DNA of 64,000 nt from Pantoea sp. alder81 (GTDB lineage Bacteria > Pseudomonadota > Gammaproteobacteria > Enterobacterales > Enterobacteriaceae): positions 248,001 to 312,000 of the forward strand of contig NZ_JAIUDA010000005.1 in NCBI RefSeq assembly GCF_020179835.1, given 5' to 3'. This document shows, piece after piece, positions 46,082 to 54,763 of the stretch (its first letter is position 1; the number at the start of each line of letters is the position of its first letter). A program made the position numbers and the translations under genes. The notes under the pieces were generated by a model. That model did no database searches, had not been told where the DNA came from, and was given only the letters and a program-made list of their open reading frames with translations.

Positions 46082-46429
46082 TTATTTCTTCTTATTTAAC
46101 ATCGATTTTAAATCCGCAAAGGGATTATAGGTTGCTGCTTCTACATCGTTCTGCGCATCCTCCCCGGCCACCACTCGGGTGCCGTACATGTCAGCTTCGG
46201 TATACTTAGAGTGCTCATGGTCGTGACAAAAAAGACATAACAACTCCCAGTTACTGCCATCTTCCGGGTTATTGGTATGGTCATGATCGATATGATGCAC
46301 AGTGAGTTCGCGCAGGTTGGAGTAAACAAATTCACGTGAGCAGCGTCCACAAACCCATGGATAAATTTTTAATGCTTTCTCACGGTAGCCGCTTTCCAGC
46401 CGTGCATAGTTTTTCGGGATTAGTGCCAT
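46082..46429 (-). CDS. yajD: HNH nuclease family protein YajD
   Basis: A 115-residue protein nearly identical in layout to E. coli YajD, same length, starting MALIPKNYARLESGYREK. It has a zinc-type CGRC pair, the VHHIDHDH core, and LLCLFCHDHEH, the HNH endonuclease fold. Cellular role is not established. The open frame continues upstream to 46570 but without homology; ATG 46429 is taken by comparison with E. coli. Confidence 0.92.
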   Translation of the reverse strand: MALIPKNYARLESGYREKALKIYPWVCGRCSREFVYSNLRELTVHHIDHDHTNNPEDGSNWELLCLFCHDHEHSKYTEADMYGTRVVAGEDAQNDVEAATYNPFADLKSMLNKKK

Positions 46430-46785
46430 TGCTAATGTTACCTGTTTCGCAGAGATTTTTCGGGTGTTAGTGCGGCCAATATAACGCAAAACCTTAGCCC
46501 GCGCGTGCTGATTTCGCCGGACTGTTTCAGGGGTGCAGCAGTGAGTCCTGTTGAACCTCGAACAGAGCAATCAGATGATCAGCGACCACTCAAACGCGTC
46601 TGGAAATGAGTCAAATCATCTGCGCTCAGCTTCACGGATTACGCAGCAACTGTACCTCCTCATCACTTGGTATTACTTGCTTTACAATGCAAGTCGCATA
46701 TTCATGACAAAAGCGCTACAGCACCTTGGTACACATCCGCGACTGCTGATAAATTGCTGTCACCTCTTTTGATAAGGAATATCGA
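46430..46785. other. Intergenic region upstream of yajD and the small ORF
   Basis: No supported gene. It contains a perfect short inverted repeat ACTTGC-N8-GCAAGT near 46675-46695 and presumably the divergent promoters. An open frame at 46551-46772 has no homology or good ribosome site. Confidence 0.5.
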
Positions 46786-47055
46786 ATGCCTGAATACTGT
46801 TTTTATAAAAAAAGAAACCAGACCATGGCGCTGCAAAAATCAGATATTAAGGCAGCGACTCTGTTAACCCGTCAGGGATTCGAAAAGCAGTTTGAAGAAG
46901 TCAACGCGGCTGATGAAAAGTCAGCACTTTCACGCTTTGATGACATCCGAAAAGAAAAACGCATAGACCAGCACAACTTTCGGGCAGGGGCTATAACGAT
47001 GCCGCTCATTGGGATTTTAACCGCTATCGCTAGTCTTTTTTTCCGGAAAAAATAA
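46786..47055 (+). CDS. Small protein with C-terminal membrane helix, unknown function
   Basis: An 89-residue protein: charged N-terminal two thirds rich in Lys/Glu/Gln and a single hydrophobic helix at about 68-85 ending in FFRKK, suggesting a tail-anchored inner-membrane protein. AAGGA lies eight bases before the ATG, which supports translation; an internal ATG at residue 14 is possible. I do not recognise the family. Confidence 0.6.
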   Translation: MPEYCFYKKRNQTMALQKSDIKAATLLTRQGFEKQFEEVNAADEKSALSRFDDIRKEKRIDQHNFRAGAITMPLIGILTAIASLFFRKK

Positions 47056-47114
47056 CCAGCGTTAATCAGGCTTAACTCTCCAAACCTTTAGAAAACGCTT
47101 AACTAAGGAATCCC

Positions 47115-47465
47115 GTGTTAGCCAATATCCTTGTTGCTCTCGTCGCCGTGATTCATATCTACATTCTGGTGCTGGAGATGTTTCTGTGGGAGACGAATAC
47201 AGGTCGTAAAGCCTTTAAGCTCAGTGAAAACTTTGCGCGCGAAACACGTGTACTCGCCGCCAATCAAGGCCTTTATAACGGTTTTCTGGCTGCGGGTTTA
47301 CTCTGGGGGTTATGGCTGGGCGAAAACGGCGTACCTGTCACTCTGTTCTTCCTCACCTGCGTGTTGATTGCCGGAATCTTCGGAGCGATGACCGCCAGCC
47401 GGAAAATTCTCTACGTGCAAGCCCTTCCGGCACTGATTGCGTTGCTGGCATTACTCCTGCGGTGA
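47115..47465 (+). CDS. DUF1304 membrane protein
   Basis: A 116-residue protein with four predicted helices, matching the DUF1304 family (EMFLWETNTGRKAF, ANQGLYNGFLAAGLLWGL). Start codon is GTG at 47115 with AAGGAA upstream. Family function is unknown. It lies between the small ORF and yaiL, with all three on the same strand. Confidence 0.82.
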   Translation: MLANILVALVAVIHIYILVLEMFLWETNTGRKAFKLSENFARETRVLAANQGLYNGFLAAGLLWGLWLGENGVPVTLFFLTCVLIAGIFGAMTASRKILYVQALPALIALLALLLR

Positions 47466-47559
47466 TACCCCAATTCATCCGAATCTCAAACCTCGCCGTG
47501 ATCAGCCTACGCATTACAGGTATAATCCGGCCAGGTTTTAACGGATTTTAGAGACGAAG

Positions 47560-48099
47560 ATGACAAAACTCACCTTACAAGAGCAGATGCTCAAAGCTGG
47601 ATTAGTTTCCACCAAGAAAATGGCCAAAGTGCAGCGCACTGCCAAGAAGTCTCGCGTACAGGCACGTGAGGCCCGCGAAGCCGTTGAAGAGAATAAAAAA
47701 GCGCAAATTGAGCGTGATAAACAATTAAGCGAGCAGCAGAAGCAAGCCACTTTGTCCAAAGAGTACAAAGCACAGGTTAAGCAACTGATCGAAATGAATG
47801 CTATCACCGATGCTAAAGGGACGATTGATTTCAACTTCACCGATCACAATTTAATTAAAAAAATTGCCGTGGATAAAGCCACACAAACACAGTTGATCAA
47901 TGGCCGTCTGGCGATTGCACGTCTGGCTGTAGATAGCAATGGCGAAAGCAAATACGCGATTATCCCCGCCAGCGTAGCTGATAAAATCGCCCAGCGTGAT
48001 GCAGATAGCATTGTATTGAACAGTGCATTAAGTCAGGAAGAGCAGGATGAAGACGATCCGTACGCGGACTTCAAAGTACCTGATGACTTAATGTGGTAA
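47560..48099 (+). CDS. yaiL: DUF2058 protein YaiL
   Basis: A 179-residue protein, same length as E. coli YaiL (nucleoprotein/polynucleotide-associated annotation). A highly charged coiled-coil-like N-terminal half (about 18-80, rich in Lys, Glu, Gln and Arg) is followed by a conserved DUF2058 C-terminal half. It is convergent with the pseudouridine synthase gene 15 bp away, with a GCCCGT/ACGGGC hairpin at their junction. Confidence 0.88.
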   Translation: MTKLTLQEQMLKAGLVSTKKMAKVQRTAKKSRVQAREAREAVEENKKAQIERDKQLSEQQKQATLSKEYKAQVKQLIEMNAITDAKGTIDFNFTDHNLIKKIAVDKATQTQLINGRLAIARLAVDSNGESKYAIIPASVADKIAQRDADSIVLNSALSQEEQDEDDPYADFKVPDDLMW

Positions 48100-48114
48100 T
48101 CAATACCGCCCGTG

Positions 48115-48813
48115 TCAAAACGGGCTGGTATGTCGCGCAGTGATGCTCTCCCCGCTGATGGGATGAACAAAATGCAATTCACTGGCGTGCAGCATCAGCC
48201 GGGGAGTCTTTTCCGTGCCCGGCTGCAATAACCCGCCATAGAGATCACATCCGAGAATCGGGTGGCCCAATTGCTGGCAGTGAATACGCAATTGATGCGT
48301 GCGACCCGTTTCTGGCGTGAGCTGCACACGTGTGACCGGCAACAGCGCACCATCATCCCCTTCACGAGCTAAGCGCTCTAATACCTGATAGCGCGAACGC
48401 GCAGGCTTCCCCGTCTCGGCACAAATCGACATCAACGGAAACAGTGCCGGGTCTTTTGCTATCGCCGCATCGATCATCCCTTCGTCGTCGTGCAGATGTC
48501 CGCACAGCAATGCAGTGTAAATTTTAGTCACGGTGCGTTGGCTGAATTGCTGGCACAGCATGGCGTTGATTGCTTTATTGCGCGCCACCACCATCAATCC
48601 AGACGTACCGAAATCAAGGCGATGCACCAGCGTGCAGCCGGGGAACAACTTCACCAACCGGTGATGCACGGAATCAAGATTTTGTGGGTTCTTTCCTGAG
48701 AGGCTGAGCAGACCGCTGGGTTTATCGATTAACACCAGATGCTCATCCTGATAGAGGATTGAGATCTCTTCGGAACAAGGTGGAGCAACAAAGTTATCGA
48801 TAATCGTGGTCAT
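48115..48813 (-). CDS. RluA-family pseudouridine synthase
   Basis: A 232-residue RNA pseudouridine synthase lacking an S4 domain. It has the catalytic motif HRLDFGTSG (Asp67) and the ETGRTHQLRIH and LGHPILG blocks. It resembles RluA in size (219), but differs enough that it may be a paralogue (TruC or another RluA-type enzyme); the target RNA is unknown. Confidence 0.85.
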   Translation of the reverse strand: MTTIIDNFVAPPCSEEISILYQDEHLVLIDKPSGLLSLSGKNPQNLDSVHHRLVKLFPGCTLVHRLDFGTSGLMVVARNKAINAMLCQQFSQRTVTKIYTALLCGHLHDDEGMIDAAIAKDPALFPLMSICAETGKPARSRYQVLERLAREGDDGALLPVTRVQLTPETGRTHQLRIHCQQLGHPILGCDLYGGLLQPGTEKTPRLMLHASELHFVHPISGESITARHTSPF

Positions 48814-49015
48814 CAGACTGCCGGGCTGGAAAGTGGATGCGGATGATACCCAATTTTTATCAGACTGACGAATTTTGCCCTCTTCTCCCGGCCTCTCGCT
48901 CGCACAGCAGAAATTTATCGTCCAGACTTACAGCAAAGGCGTAGTCTGCGCAGGCAATGTGCTTTACACTGCGCGCTGCAAAAAACTGATTAGATTAACG
49001 ATTAAGTAGGCGGTA

Positions 49016-49498
49016 ATGGCGATGAACGGAACGATCACAACCTGGTTTGAAGACAAAGGTTTTGGATTTATTAAAGATGAAAACGGAGATAACCGTTATT
49101 TCCATGTGATTAAGGTCGCCAACCCTGATCTGATTAAAAAAGATGCGGCAGTGACGTTCGAACCTACCACCAATAACAAAGGTTTATCGGCCTTTTCGGT
49201 GAAAGTGATACCGGACAGCAAATACATCTTTATCGCCGGTGAGCGTCTGAAGCTCACGTCGATTAAATCCTTCGTGGTTTACAGTGAAGAAGAGCCGGTT
49301 GATACCCGCATTGATAAAGAAAACACCGTGCTGTCGGTGGGCATTCTGATGAACAACATCAAACCCAAGACTGACGTGAAGCCTGATGAAATGCGTTCCG
49401 TGAAAAAGCTGGCGGTGACCACCTTCCAGGGTACGACGCTGATCTTTACCGAAGATGAAATCGACATTGATGCCGCAGTGAAAATGCTCAAAGTTTAA
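49016..49498 (+). CDS. Cold-shock-domain protein with C-terminal extension
   Basis: A 160-residue protein. The N-terminal 65 residues form a cold-shock (OB) domain with the RNP motifs KGFGFIKDE and RYFHV (the usual second motif is VFVH). The rest is a conserved-looking beta-rich extension I do not recognise. ATG 49016 and ATG 49022 are both possible. It probably binds RNA or single-stranded DNA. It is followed 14 bp later by ymjA. Confidence 0.8.
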   Translation: MAMNGTITTWFEDKGFGFIKDENGDNRYFHVIKVANPDLIKKDAAVTFEPTTNNKGLSAFSVKVIPDSKYIFIAGERLKLTSIKSFVVYSEEEPVDTRIDKENTVLSVGILMNNIKPKTDVKPDEMRSVKKLAVTTFQGTTLIFTEDEIDIDAAVKMLKV

Positions 49499-49512
49499 AT
49501 TGGGAGCCAATA

Positions 49513-49758
49513 ATGAATAACGAAATTCCACTGAAATATTATGACATCGCCGAAGAGTATGCGTCTGAATCGGAACATGATGTCAACGAAGCAGAACTCG
49601 ATGCGCTGGCGCACTACTTCCAGTTGTTGTTGACTCGTCTGACTAATAATGAAGAGATCAGCGAAGAGTCGCAGCAAGAGATGGCCCGTGAAGCGGGTAT
49701 TCAAGCGCTGCGTATCGATGAGATTGCTAACTTTTTGAATGAGTGGGGCAACGAGTAA
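49513..49758 (+). CDS. ymjA: DUF2543 protein YmjA
   Basis: An 81-residue protein, same length as E. coli YmjA, with the shared [26 protein letters not shown] and [15 protein letters not shown] segments. It is acidic and helical. Function is not established. GGGAG precedes the start. It is followed by a strong bidirectional terminator. Confidence 0.9.
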   Translation: MNNEIPLKYYDIAEEYASESEHDVNEAELDALAHYFQLLLTRLTNNEEISEESQQEMAREAGIQALRIDEIANFLNEWGNE

Positions 49759-49790
49759 GCCCTATTGTTTATTGATACTCTACGCATTTC

Positions 49791-49812
49791 AAGGCGGCCA
49801 TAAGGCCGCCTT
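49791..49812. terminator. Bidirectional terminator between ymjA and gntR
   Basis: AAGGCGGCC and GGCCGCCTT form a perfect 9-bp stem with an ATAA loop between the convergent genes. Confidence 0.65.
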
Positions 49813-49839
49813 ATCGTGTCAAAATCCACAACCCTGGAA

Positions 49840-50562
49840 TTACAGCTTATCCCCTTCAGGTGACTGCACTAAATCGTCCGCTTTTAACCCCTGCGGCGCG
49901 ATAAAGATCTCCATATTTTCGCGCGACAACTCCCAGTGCTCGAACACCAAATCCACTACCTTCTGCTCATCTCGCGCTTCAATCGCGCTGATAAAGGCAT
50001 CGTGGTGTTCGGCGGCTAACTGCAGGCGACGTTCCATATCTTCATTTTGTGGCCGGAAGAAGGTGTGGCCAATGCGACAGTGATCGATCAGCAAGCGCCC
50101 CAGGCTAGGTTGCAGATAAGGATTACCCGCCATCTCGCCCATGATTTCGTGGAAACGATTGTTCTCCAGTGCCAGCGCTTCGGCATCTCGCGTTTGCACC
50201 GCTTTACGGAAGCGCTTTTGCGTCTCTTTCAGCGATTTCAGTTGAGAAGGTTTAAAATTTTGTACCGCCAGTCGACCGGTAGCGGCGTAGATCATCGGCG
50301 CAACAAGGAAGAAATTGCGCAGTGTGGAATGGCTCATCGGGATGACGCGTACGCCGCGTTTTTCGACGATTTCCAGGTAGCCTTCTCCAGCCAGACGCTG
50401 GAACACTTCACGCACAGGGGTGCGGGATAAACCGTATTGTCCCGTCAGGCTGGCTTCATCCAGCAGTTCGTCTGGGTCCAGTTCCATGGTCAAAATTAGG
50501 CGCTTTAAATCTTCGTATAACGCTGCTTTTCCCGATCTCAATGTGACCTCCTGTGATGACAT
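49840..50562 (-). CDS. GntR-family regulator (FCD subfamily)
   Basis: A 240-residue regulator: N-terminal GntR winged helix (about 12-75, DEASLTGQYGLSRTPVREVFQRL) and an FCD effector domain with the usual metal-binding Asp/His pattern (ENNRFHEIM, EHHDAFISAI). It sits upstream of an ALDH/DapA-family operon on the same strand and likely controls it. A TGTATACA palindrome lies 38 bp before its start, so it may autoregulate. Confidence 0.85.
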   Translation of the reverse strand: MSSQEVTLRSGKAALYEDLKRLILTMELDPDELLDEASLTGQYGLSRTPVREVFQRLAGEGYLEIVEKRGVRVIPMSHSTLRNFFLVAPMIYAATGRLAVQNFKPSQLKSLKETQKRFRKAVQTRDAEALALENNRFHEIMGEMAGNPYLQPSLGRLLIDHCRIGHTFFRPQNEDMERRLQLAAEHHDAFISAIEARDEQKVVDLVFEHWELSRENMEIFIAPQGLKADDLVQSPEGDKL

Positions 50563-50599
50563 TCCGCACGTGATTCCTGCTTAACCTACAGAAAAAGTG

Positions 50600-50607
50600 T
50601 GTATACA
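50600..50607. promoter_or_regulatory. TGTATACA palindrome before gntR
   Basis: A perfect 8-bp palindrome in the gntR promoter region, a plausible autoregulatory FCD-GntR site. Confidence 0.4.
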
Positions 50608-50765
50608 GCAAAAATAATTATGGGATATTTCGTGCATTCTGCGGTGGATCACAGAATAGGGAATGATTGGATTACAAGGAGTTACAGAAGAAAAAACCGA
50701 GACATCAATTGCAGGAAATTATCCTATTTTCAGGATATACCCGCCATCCATGGCGGGTATTAAGC

Positions 50766-52262
50766 TTACTCAGCAGGTACATCAATCCAGATGGTTTTCA
50801 GTTCGGTGTACTGATCGAGCGCGTACACCGATTTATCGCGGCCACCAAAACCAGACTGTTTATAGCCACCAAATGGCGTGGTCGCATCACCTTCACCAAA
50901 GCAGTTCACCGTCACGGTTCCCGCGCGTACTGCACGTGAAACACGAATTGCACGGCTCAGCTTACCGGTGTAAACCGAGGCTGCCAGGCCGTAATCGGTG
51001 TCGTTCGCCAGCGCGATGGCTTCAGCTTCGGTTTTGAAGGTGGTGACACACAGCACCGGCCCGAAGATCTCCTCGCGGAACAGCGCGCTTTTCGGCGTCA
51101 CGCCATCCACAATGGTCGGCTGCACGTAGATACCACGATCGGTGAATCCGCCCTGAATGATGCGTAATCCTTCTTTGCGCGCGGTCTTCAAATAATCACT
51201 GACCTTGCAGAAATGCTCAGTGGTGATCATGGTGCCAAGGCGATTCTCCGGATCCAGCGGGTTGCCCATGCGCCATTCACCGAGCTGCTCAGCGATCTGC
51301 GCCAGCAATTTATCCTTCACCCCTTCCTGCACCAGCAGTCGGGAAGTTGCCGAGCAGTTTTCGCCCATATTCCAGAATGCGCCATTCAACACATTGGCGG
51401 CAACGCTGGCCAGATCCTCGGCATCATCGAACACCAGCGCCGGGTTTTTCCCGCCGCATTCCAGCACGATCTTCTTCAGATTCGATTCGGCTGAATAGTG
51501 CAGGAAGCGACGTCCCGTTGCGGTTGAACCGGTGAAGCTCACCATATCGATGTCTGGGTGCAGGCCAATAGGCTCGCCCACTTCTTTGCCAGTTCCGGTG
51601 ACAATGTTGAGCACGCCAGCCGGAATACCCGCTTCATGCGCGAGTTCCGCCACGCGTAATGCCGTCAGAGAAGTTTGCTCAGCGGGTTTTACAATCACCG
51701 AGCAACCCGCAGCCAGTGCAGGACCGATTTTCCACGCCAGCATAAGCAGCGGGAAATTCCATGGCAGCACACAGCCCACCACACCAATCGGCTCGCGAAC
51801 GATCATCGCCATCGCACCGTTGCCGGTTGGCGCGGTCTGGTCGTAGAGCTTATCGATGGCTTCCGCATGCCAGCGAATCACGTGAATCGTCTCCGGCACG
51901 TCGACTGCCAGACACTCACTCACCGGTTTGCCGCTGTCGAGGCTTTCCATCACCGCCAGTTGCGTGACTTCGTTTTCCAGCAAATCAGCCAGCTTGAGTA
52001 GTACGGCTTTGCGCTCGCCGGGATGAAGCTGGCTCCAGCTGCCGGCTTCAAAGGCGCTACGTGCGCCCTGCACTGCCAGGTTCACATCAGCGCTATCGCA
52101 TGCTGCGATATGCGTCAGAATCTCGCCCGTCGCAGGATTGGTGGTTTCCAGTGTTTTGCCGGAAACCGCCGCAGTAAAACGTCCGCTAATGAACGCCTGA
52201 TCCGGGAACCGCAGTTCCCGCGCCACGTTCACCACATCACTCAGCGTTTGTACCTGTTTCAT
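50766..52262 (-). CDS. NAD(P)-dependent aldehyde dehydrogenase (PuuC-like)
   Basis: A 498-residue ALDH. General base in LECGGKNP, catalytic Cys in [17 protein letters not shown] and the C-terminal FGGYKQSGFGGRDKS block are intact. It resembles gamma-glutamyl-gamma-aminobutyraldehyde dehydrogenase PuuC. ATG 52262 with AAGGAG upstream is chosen; the GTG at 52268 lies too close to that site. It is the second gene of a pair with the DapA-family lyase (9 bp gap). The semialdehyde substrate is unknown. Confidence 0.88.
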   Translation of the reverse strand: MKQVQTLSDVVNVARELRFPDQAFISGRFTAAVSGKTLETTNPATGEILTHIAACDSADVNLAVQGARSAFEAGSWSQLHPGERKAVLLKLADLLENEVTQLAVMESLDSGKPVSECLAVDVPETIHVIRWHAEAIDKLYDQTAPTGNGAMAMIVREPIGVVGCVLPWNFPLLMLAWKIGPALAAGCSVIVKPAEQTSLTALRVAELAHEAGIPAGVLNIVTGTGKEVGEPIGLHPDIDMVSFTGSTATGRRFLHYSAESNLKKIVLECGGKNPALVFDDAEDLASVAANVLNGAFWNMGENCSATSRLLVQEGVKDKLLAQIAEQLGEWRMGNPLDPENRLGTMITTEHFCKVSDYLKTARKEGLRIIQGGFTDRGIYVQPTIVDGVTPKSALFREEIFGPVLCVTTFKTEAEAIALANDTDYGLAASVYTGKLSRAIRVSRAVRAGTVTVNCFGEGDATTPFGGYKQSGFGGRDKSVYALDQYTELKTIWIDVPAE

Positions 52263-52271
52263 GCGCACTCC

Positions 52272-53171
52272 TTAAAGCACTGCAACGGCAGCCACATTGC
52301 GTTTTACACCGTCGATCACGGCCTGCAACTGCGCTTTCTCATCTTCTTCCAGTCCCTGCAGTGGTGCACGCACCGGGCCTGCTTTCAGTCCTGCCAGTTC
52401 TGAACCGTACTTAATGGACTGGACAAATTTTCCGCCATCCAGGAAGTTCATCAGTGGCATCATCGCGGCCATGATCTTACGTCCTTTATCGAAATCTTTT
52501 TCCACGACGCACGCGTTGTATAGCGCGACGTGCTCGCGTGGAATGAAGTTAGAACCGGCACACACCCAGCTACGCGCGCCCCAGGCGAAGAACTCCAACG
52601 CCTGATCGTCCCAACCACAAGACAGTGCAATATTCGGGAATTGACACGCCAGCAGGTGCAGATTGTTGAAATCACCTGAACTCTCTTTGATCGCCACGAC
52701 GTTATTCGAACGGCTCACTTCGCGGAAGTAAGTCTCGCCCATAGAAATGCCCATTCGTCCCGGATAGTTGTACAGCATGATCGGCAACTGAGCGGCTTTG
52801 TCGACGGTCAGCGCATGGTGGGCGTTTTCCAGCTCGGTCGGCAGCGCATACGGCGGTGAGGTTACCAGAATGGCATCGGCTTTATGGTCACGAGCATGGG
52901 TAGCGAAAGCCACCGCGTCTTCTGTGCGGATAGCGCCAGTCCCAACAATCAGTGGCAGACGATTGCCAATCACTTTACGTGCATGTTCAACCAGAGACAG
53001 ACGCTCTTCTGCGCTTTGTGCATAATACTCACCGGTTGAACCACCGATAATGATGCCGTGCACGCGCGCTTCAATCAGCGATTCGAGGACGTTAGCGAAC
53101 GCTGCGAAATCGATGCTGCCGTCTGCTGCGTAAGGGGTAATTGCCGGGGTGTAGATACCTTCAAATGTCAT
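52272..53171 (-). CDS. DapA-family lyase/deaminase (not housekeeping DapA)
   Basis: A 299-residue TIM-barrel Schiff-base lyase. It keeps the GGSTGEYY substrate motif, the NYPGRMG Tyr motif and the catalytic lysine in AIKESSGD. Pairing with an ALDH suggests a catabolic member that makes an aldehyde or semialdehyde, like 2-keto-3-deoxy-sugar-acid dehydratases or pyrroline-hydroxycarboxylate deaminase, not lysine biosynthesis. ATG 53171 has TGGAG before it; the frame stays open to 53240 without support. Confidence 0.85.
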   Translation of the reverse strand: MTFEGIYTPAITPYAADGSIDFAAFANVLESLIEARVHGIIIGGSTGEYYAQSAEERLSLVEHARKVIGNRLPLIVGTGAIRTEDAVAFATHARDHKADAILVTSPPYALPTELENAHHALTVDKAAQLPIMLYNYPGRMGISMGETYFREVSRSNNVVAIKESSGDFNNLHLLACQFPNIALSCGWDDQALEFFAWGARSWVCAGSNFIPREHVALYNACVVEKDFDKGRKIMAAMMPLMNFLDGGKFVQSIKYGSELAGLKAGPVRAPLQGLEEDEKAQLQAVIDGVKRNVAAVAVL

Positions 53172-53554
53172 CACGAAATCTCCAGGTGAATTCAGGACCA
53201 AATGCAACGCCGTGTGGTTGCGTTTGTTAACAATTTGCATATCGCATGGAGAGAGGTCAATCGGGATAAGTTTTTTGTATACGTGAAAAATACAAAGGAA
53301 ATACTATCAGATGGAACATTCCTACCAACAGTTAACTTATGTTCATTATTAATCAATTACTTAAATTATTTTTAGTGACGTAATAATTTTCTAAATGAAT
53401 TCAGATAACGATCACATTCCATGACTATCGTCTCCCCTGATGTATTTACACTGCGCGTCAAGCGGCATAGTTTTATGCTGGTTTTAACCTGAATTTAACA
53501 GGTAAGCTTGCACCGGCATTTCAGGTGAACATTGTGCAGAAGAGGTAGCGGGTG
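53172..53554. other. Divergent promoter region, DapA-family gene / yddG
   Basis: No gene. AT-rich, with a GTATAC core at 53277-53282 about 105 bp before the DapA-family start, preceded by a T run. No other clear element was seen. Confidence 0.55.
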
Positions 53555-54469
53555 ATGCCCCAGAAGAAAGCGACGCTCATAGGTTTAATTGCCATCCTGT
53601 TATGGAGCGCGATTGTTGGATTAATCAAAAGTGTCAGCGAAGGCTTTGGCCCGATCGCTGGAGCGGCGTTGATCTACAGCTGCAGTGCGATACTGCTGCT
53701 GTTCAGCGTGGGATTTCCCAACCTGAAGAAATTTCCCCGCCGCTACGTGATTATCGGCAGTGTACTGTTTGTCTGCTATGAACTCTGCCTGTCGCTTTCG
53801 CTCGGGTTTACCCATAGCGGACGGCAGGCGATTGAAGTGGGGATGGTGAATTATCTGTGGCCAAGTATGACTATTGTACTGGCGGTGATTGTTAACAGAC
53901 AGAAAGTTAGCCCACTGATTATTCCGGGCGTGATTTTAGCCGTGGCAGGAATTTGTCGCGTGTTGGGTGGCGATCAAGGGTTTTCGGTCAGTGAGATGAC
54001 GAACAATATAATGGAAAACCCGTTAAGCTATGGTCTGGCTTTCACCGGCGCCATCATTTGGGCCATTTATTGTGTGGTCACAAAAAGAATTGCCAATGGT
54101 AATAACGGTATTACGCTGTTCTTTATTTTAACTGCATTAACGTTATGGGTTAAATACCTTATTTCGCCCCAACCCGAATTTGCCCCCTCTTTCAATACGT
54201 GGATCTCACTGGCGCTGGCGGCGATGGCGATGGGATTCGGTTACGCGGCGTGGAACGTCGGCATTCTGCATGGTAATGTGACGGTGTTAGCCGCCGCTTC
54301 TTACTTTATCCCGATCATTTCGTCAATTTTAGCGGCCTTTATTCTCAACTCGCACCTTACCCTCGCGTTTTGGCAAGGCACGGCGATGGTGAGCCTGGGG
54401 TCATTAGTCTGCTGGTGGTCAACACGCACCGTCGTCGCCAAAAGTGTTAGCAGTAAGATTTCTGAATAA
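53555..54469 (+). CDS. yddG: Aromatic amino acid exporter YddG (DMT family)
   Basis: Inner-membrane ten-helix drug/metabolite transporter that exports aromatic amino acids (and paraquat in some species). The 304-residue product aligns with E. coli YddG throughout: QKKATLIGLIAILLWS, QAIEVGMVNYLWPS, NPLSYGLAF and GYAAWNVGILHGNVTV. ATG 53555 matches the E. coli N-terminus; the GTG just before it is ignored. A GC-rich hairpin follows. Confidence 0.92.
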   Translation: MPQKKATLIGLIAILLWSAIVGLIKSVSEGFGPIAGAALIYSCSAILLLFSVGFPNLKKFPRRYVIIGSVLFVCYELCLSLSLGFTHSGRQAIEVGMVNYLWPSMTIVLAVIVNRQKVSPLIIPGVILAVAGICRVLGGDQGFSVSEMTNNIMENPLSYGLAFTGAIIWAIYCVVTKRIANGNNGITLFFILTALTLWVKYLISPQPEFAPSFNTWISLALAAMAMGFGYAAWNVGILHGNVTVLAAASYFIPIISSILAAFILNSHLTLAFWQGTAMVSLGSLVCWWSTRTVVAKSVSSKISE

Positions 54470-54474
54470 TGCTT

Positions 54475-54496
54475 CGGGAGGCGTTATCGCCTCCCG
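54475..54496 (+). terminator. Hairpin after yddG
   Basis: CGGGAGGCG and CGCCTCCCG form a perfect 9-bp stem with a TTAT loop directly after the stop. It is followed by CAAAAAAG rather than a T run, so it may need Rho or act as an end-protecting stem. Confidence 0.5.
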
Positions 54497-54763
54497 CAAA
54501 AAAGTCACATTAAAATTATAAAGCCATCAATTGTATTTATCCGACTATCCTGCACCGGAGGAAATGATATATGAAACAATTCCATTAGCGCCATCCAATC
54601 ACCTCGTTGTTAATTTCTGTTCTGAATAACACTTTTATCACCGCTACAGGTTTATATTTATCTGGCGTCCTGATGATGTTAAGCACCCATCGCAGATTGT
54701 GCTTAATTCAGTCGCATTGGCGTAGTTAAGCTCAATCACGCCGAAAAGAAACAGGAGTAAAAC

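Noticed and set aside
46551-46772. 73-codon frame between yajD and the small membrane ORF
   Set aside because: No homology or ribosome site; overlaps the presumed promoter region.
52272-53171. Housekeeping dapA
   Set aside because: Paired with an aldehyde dehydrogenase and an FCD-GntR regulator; motif GGSTGEYY and context point to catabolism.
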